Assembly: GCF_038024035.1 (NCBI RefSeq)
Contig: NZ_CP150664.1
Location: 744,001 to 808,000, forward strand
Reading direction: 5' to 3'
Length of the DNA stretch: 64,000 nt
From: Polaribacter pacificus
Lineage (GTDB): Bacteria > Bacteroidota > Bacteroidia > Flavobacteriales > Flavobacteriaceae
Below, one piece after another: positions 61,433-64,000 of the stretch (position 1 is the stretch's first letter; the number at the start of each line of letters is the position of its first letter). Position numbers and translations under genes: made by a program. The notes under the pieces were generated by a model that saw only the letters and a list, made by a program, of their open reading frames with translations, was not told where the DNA came from and made no database searches.

Positions 61433-62785
61433 TTAAATTCTTTTCCTTAAACGGAAGTCAAATTTTAAAACTTCTCCATTCCTTTCTACTTTTAAACGAA
61501 TGCGTTTACCATCTCTTTCCTGAAACTTCCCCAACAGTCGCTTCAAGGTAAAATTATGCACCTTATTTCCATTAATTTCTAAAAAAAGGTCACCTTTTTT
61601 TAAGCCTGCTAAATCCGCTGGAGAACCAGGCACAATCTTATTAATCTTATACGATGGCTTAAACATGTATTTGTAGTTTACAAAAACTGAAACTGTACTC
61701 AAATCCATATTGTCTTCATTGAGCTCAAATTGACCTCCTCTAGTGTAATCTCTTAGCTTTTCTTTGATCAATACTTGTCCATCATAGACTACATCAATTC
61801 CACTCATATTATATTCAAAGCCACCGAAAAAAGAGCCATTCTTTTTAAAAACTATTTTCTTATTTGGATAATCTATCCAAAGCTTAAATCGTTTTAAAAT
61901 ATTACCTCCAATGCTTCCGTTTCTGCCTCTAAATTGACGTGCATTAAAAGTCGCTGTAGAATCTAAAAAAGAAACCGTAGGCTTTTTTATCTTAAACCTA
62001 CCAATTGCAATTTCTTCAAGCCTACTTTTATTACCAAAAATAGAGCCACTTAAACCTTCACCTAAAAGATCTTTAAAACTCTTTTTAGGTGTACGAATAA
62101 CATCTTTAGTCCCTTCAAACAACCAAACAGCCTCTGAGCCACCAGAATCAATTAATAATTTAACAGGAGTTTTCTCATTGCCAATGGTATCTAATTGAAT
62201 AGTTACATCAATATAGGGTTTGTTTCTGTAAAACTGAAGAGGAAATTCTTCACAGTTTCTACACGATGAATATTTAAAATGCGCTGGATTGTAAAAATTA
62301 ATTTTTTTTGACTTGTAATTTACGTGTACAATTGTGTTTTTTAATAAACGGTAACCAATAATACCATGAATAGTAACACCCATTTTTGCTGAGATGTCAA
62401 ACCTGTCTTTTAAAATTACATAGATATCTTCTTTAGAGCCTTTATAATTTTGTATGCCGACATTGTTGTTTTTTGAAATTAGAGCTTCAATTGGCATTCC
62501 ATCTCCAAGTCCTTGTAAAGTAATCTTTTTAATATTTTTTAATTCTAAGCTATCAGTTGGCACTATATTAAATAAAATAGTTTTATTAACTCCCGTATCT
62601 AAAATAAACGAAAGTTGTTTGCCGTTTACATTAACCGGCACAACAATAAGATTATTTACTTCTTGAAATCGAACACTTTGTACTTTTTGTGTTGGATCAA
62701 TAAAACTGATTTCCTCTTGAGCGCTTAATAAAAAAGAGCTCAGCATGAAAAACAAAAAGTAAAAATATTTCTTTATAAAAACCAT
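61433..62785 (-). CDS. exported retropepsin-like aspartyl protease with PDZ domain
   Basis: A 450-aa protein with a signal peptide (about 1-22). There are two aspartyl-protease repeats: the first has F-I-L-D-T-G-V-N near 61-68, the second L-L-I-D-S-G-G near 209-215, the expected D-T-G/D-S-G pair of a single-chain enzyme. A PDZ domain occupies about 370-440 (I-V-P-G-S-P-A-D-L-A-G-L-K-K-G-D). This matches the flavobacterial aspartyl-protease/PDZ family. Whether it is proteolytically active is not known. It abuts the convergent DUF1573 gene. Confidence 0.87.
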   Translation of the reverse strand: MVFIKKYFYFLFFMLSSFLLSAQEEISFIDPTQKVQSVRFQEVNNLIVVPVNVNGKQLSFILDTGVNKTILFNIVPTDSLELKNIKKITLQGLGDGMPIEALISKNNNVGIQNYKGSKEDIYVILKDRFDISAKMGVTIHGIIGYRLLKNTIVHVNYKSKKINFYNPAHFKYSSCRNCEEFPLQFYRNKPYIDVTIQLDTIGNEKTPVKLLIDSGGSEAVWLFEGTKDVIRTPKKSFKDLLGEGLSGSIFGNKSRLEEIAIGRFKIKKPTVSFLDSTATFNARQFRGRNGSIGGNILKRFKLWIDYPNKKIVFKKNGSFFGGFEYNMSGIDVVYDGQVLIKEKLRDYTRGGQFELNEDNMDLSTVSVFVNYKYMFKPSYKINKIVPGSPADLAGLKKGDLFLEINGNKVHNFTLKRLLGKFQERDGKRIRLKVERNGEVLKFDFRLRKRI

Positions 62786-62901
62786 ATATATATTTGATTA
62801 TGTAAAATACAAAAATTAAATGAAAAGTACTTTTCTATATTTAAATTTTTCAAAACTGACAGCTTTAAAAAGAATTTGTTAGTAAAAGCGTATTTTGAAA
62901 A

Positions 62902-62909
62902 TAAATTTG
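62902..62909 (+). promoter_or_regulatory. aminotransferase gene -7 element
   Basis: TAAATTTG, exact consensus, with TTTG (62875-62878) 23 bp upstream. A second near-copy CAAATTTG follows directly at 62910-62917. Leader about 30 nt. Confidence 0.45.
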
Positions 62910-62946
62910 CAAATTTGCGCTACATAAACAACTAAATATTTACACT

Positions 62947-64000
62947 ATGCCGTCTATTTCTAAGAAAGGACTTGAAATGCCTGAATCACCGATTAGAAAA
63001 TTGGTACCCTATGCAGAAAACGCATACAAACAAGGCAAGACTGTTTATCATTTAAACATTGGCCAACCAGATATTAAAACACCGCAGGTAGCATTAGACG
63101 CTGTCGCTGTGCACTCACTAACTACTATTGCTTATACTCGTTCTGAAGGCTCTGATGCTTATAGAAGTAAAATAGCAAACTATTATAGCAAACATCAAAT
63201 TGATGTAACAAAAGAAGATATTATTGTTACTACTGGTGGAAGTGAAGCCTTGCTTTTTGCTTTTGGAAGCATTATGGATGTTGATGATGAAGTGATTATT
63301 CCAGAACCTTTTTACGCAAACTACAACGGATTTTCTGTAGCCTCAGGAGTAAAAGTAGTTCCTGTTGTTTCTAAAATTGAAGACAACTTTGCATTGCCTC
63401 CAATTGAAGAGTTTGAAAAGCTAATCACCAAAAAAACCAAAGCAATTTTAATCTGTAACCCAGGAAACCCAACTGGATATATCTACAGTAAAGAAGAAAT
63501 TCAAAAATTAGCAGCAATCGTAAAAAAACACGATTTGTTTTTAATTTCTGATGAAGTATATAGAGAGTTTGCATATGATGGAATTGAGCATTATTCTATT
63601 TTGCAAGAAAAAACTTTAGATGATAACGCAATAATTATCGACTCTGTTTCAAAAAGATACAGTATGTGTGGAGCACGTATCGGTTGCTTAGTGTCAAAAA
63701 ATAAAGAAGTTATTAAAACGGCCTTAAAATTTGCTCAAGCGAGATTAAGCCCTCCTACATTGGCACAAATTGCTTCTGAAGCAGCTTTAGATACACCACA
63801 AAGTTACTTTGATGAAGTAAAAGAAGAGTATGTAAAAAGAAGAAATACCCTTATCAATGGGCTTCAAGAAATTGACGGCGTAATCGTTGCCAAACCAAAA
63901 GGAGCTTTTTATTGTATCGTTGAATTACCTGTAAAGAATGCAGATCATTTTGCACAGTGGTTGCTTGAATCTTATGATCTAGATGGAGAAACTGTTATGG
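62947..64000 (+). CDS. PLP-dependent class I aminotransferase (3' end missing)
   Basis: A fold-type I aspartate-type aminotransferase. 351 codons are visible, beginning M-P-S-I-S-K-K-G-L, and the frame is open at the right edge. Conserved elements are N-I-G-Q-P-D-I near 38-44, T-T-G-G-S-E-A near 95-101, the Asn and Asp of the PLP pocket in N-P-G-N-P-T-G-Y and I-S-D-E-V-Y-R, and the Schiff-base Lys in S-V-S-K-R-Y-S near 235-241. It likely transaminates aspartate, aromatic or branched amino acids; the specificity is not readable from this portion. Confidence 0.93.
   Translation, partial: MPSISKKGLEMPESPIRKLVPYAENAYKQGKTVYHLNIGQPDIKTPQVALDAVAVHSLTTIAYTRSEGSDAYRSKIANYYSKHQIDVTKEDIIVTTGGSEALLFAFGSIMDVDDEVIIPEPFYANYNGFSVASGVKVVPVVSKIEDNFALPPIEEFEKLITKKTKAILICNPGNPTGYIYSKEEIQKLAAIVKKHDLFLISDEVYREFAYDGIEHYSILQEKTLDDNAIIIDSVSKRYSMCGARIGCLVSKNKEVIKTALKFAQARLSPPTLAQIASEAALDTPQSYFDEVKEEYVKRRNTLINGLQEIDGVIVAKPKGAFYCIVELPVKNADHFAQWLLESYDLDGETVM

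Noticed and set aside
1..64000. tRNA, rRNA, insertion sequences, prophage
   Set aside because: Reading all intergenic gaps, which are all under 300 bp, I found no cloverleaf with a T-loop GTTCRA motif and no transposase, integrase or phage structural genes.

Overview
The window comes from an AT-rich member of the Bacteroidota, almost certainly a marine-type flavobacterium. The evidence is the gene repertoire (2TM-domain proteins, Wza/Wzc with the flavobacterial architecture, DUF1573, a very long SecA, CarboxypepD_reg/TonB receptors, a zeaxanthin operon), the near absence of Shine-Dalgarno sequences, and repeated matches upstream of genes to the Bacteroidetes promoter TAnnTTTG (-7) with TTG or TTTG about 19-23 bp upstream. 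It reads as chromosomal core. I see no phage, insertion sequence, CRISPR array, tRNA or rRNA, and no gene-free stretch longer than 300 bp.

Layout. 1-1302 is rpsA (runs off the left edge). 1546-6968 holds a TlpA-like lipoprotein and a two-component operon: DUF2141 protein, a LytS-type kinase with a 2TM domain fused to its C-terminus, four stand-alone 2TM proteins and a LytTR regulator. A textbook LytTR direct-repeat site lies upstream (7061-7090). 7108-14303 is a light-stress operon: a CarH/LitR-like B12-binding MerR regulator, crtI, crtB, crtZ, lycopene cyclase, TspO, glutathione peroxidase, an SRPBCC protein and a photolyase. It is divergent from an ECF sigma factor and a membrane protein (14402-15540). 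15574-24936 carries threonine aldolase, a zinc metalloprotease, prfB without a frameshift site, an ArsC-like protein, a TonB-type receptor, a small membrane protein and fumC. 25013-28309 is a capsule/exopolysaccharide export pair (Wzc, Wza). 28399-33837 has a methyltransferase, a PduO-type cobalamin adenosyltransferase, a DUF2795 protein, secA and a small membrane protein. 33903-36005 is an ECF sigma / HEAT-repeat anti-sigma / secreted protein module. 36151-42739 is housekeeping: folE, hisS, a YihY/BrkB protein, a pentapeptide-repeat protein, nadC, a DoxX-like protein, rlmH and an XRE membrane regulator. 42851-51379 has an esterase-like lipoprotein, a rdgB/HAM1 NTPase, an EptA-like transferase, a FecCD-type ABC transporter, an M28 peptidase, a TPR lipoprotein, a DinB/YfiT-like protein, an Mpo1-like protein, csaA and a tiny Pmp3/YqaE gene. 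51528-64000 has an M14 peptidase, a PP-loop ATPase, a D-lactate-dehydrogenase-like flavoprotein, valS, a DUF1573 protein, an aspartyl protease/PDZ protein and an aminotransferase that runs off the right edge.

How it fits together. The light operon couples a probable adenosylcobalamin photoreceptor to zeaxanthin synthesis, DNA photorepair and peroxide detoxification. The adenosyltransferase at 29235 could supply its chromophore. The divergent CarH/ECF-sigma pair resembles the LitR/LitS arrangement of actinomycetes. The other notable signals are the LytTR operator with the 2TM array, a 7-bp-periodic repeat upstream of hisS with a related heptamer run inside valS, and an octamer of Tyr-Gly in the Wzc tail encoded by a hexanucleotide repeat.
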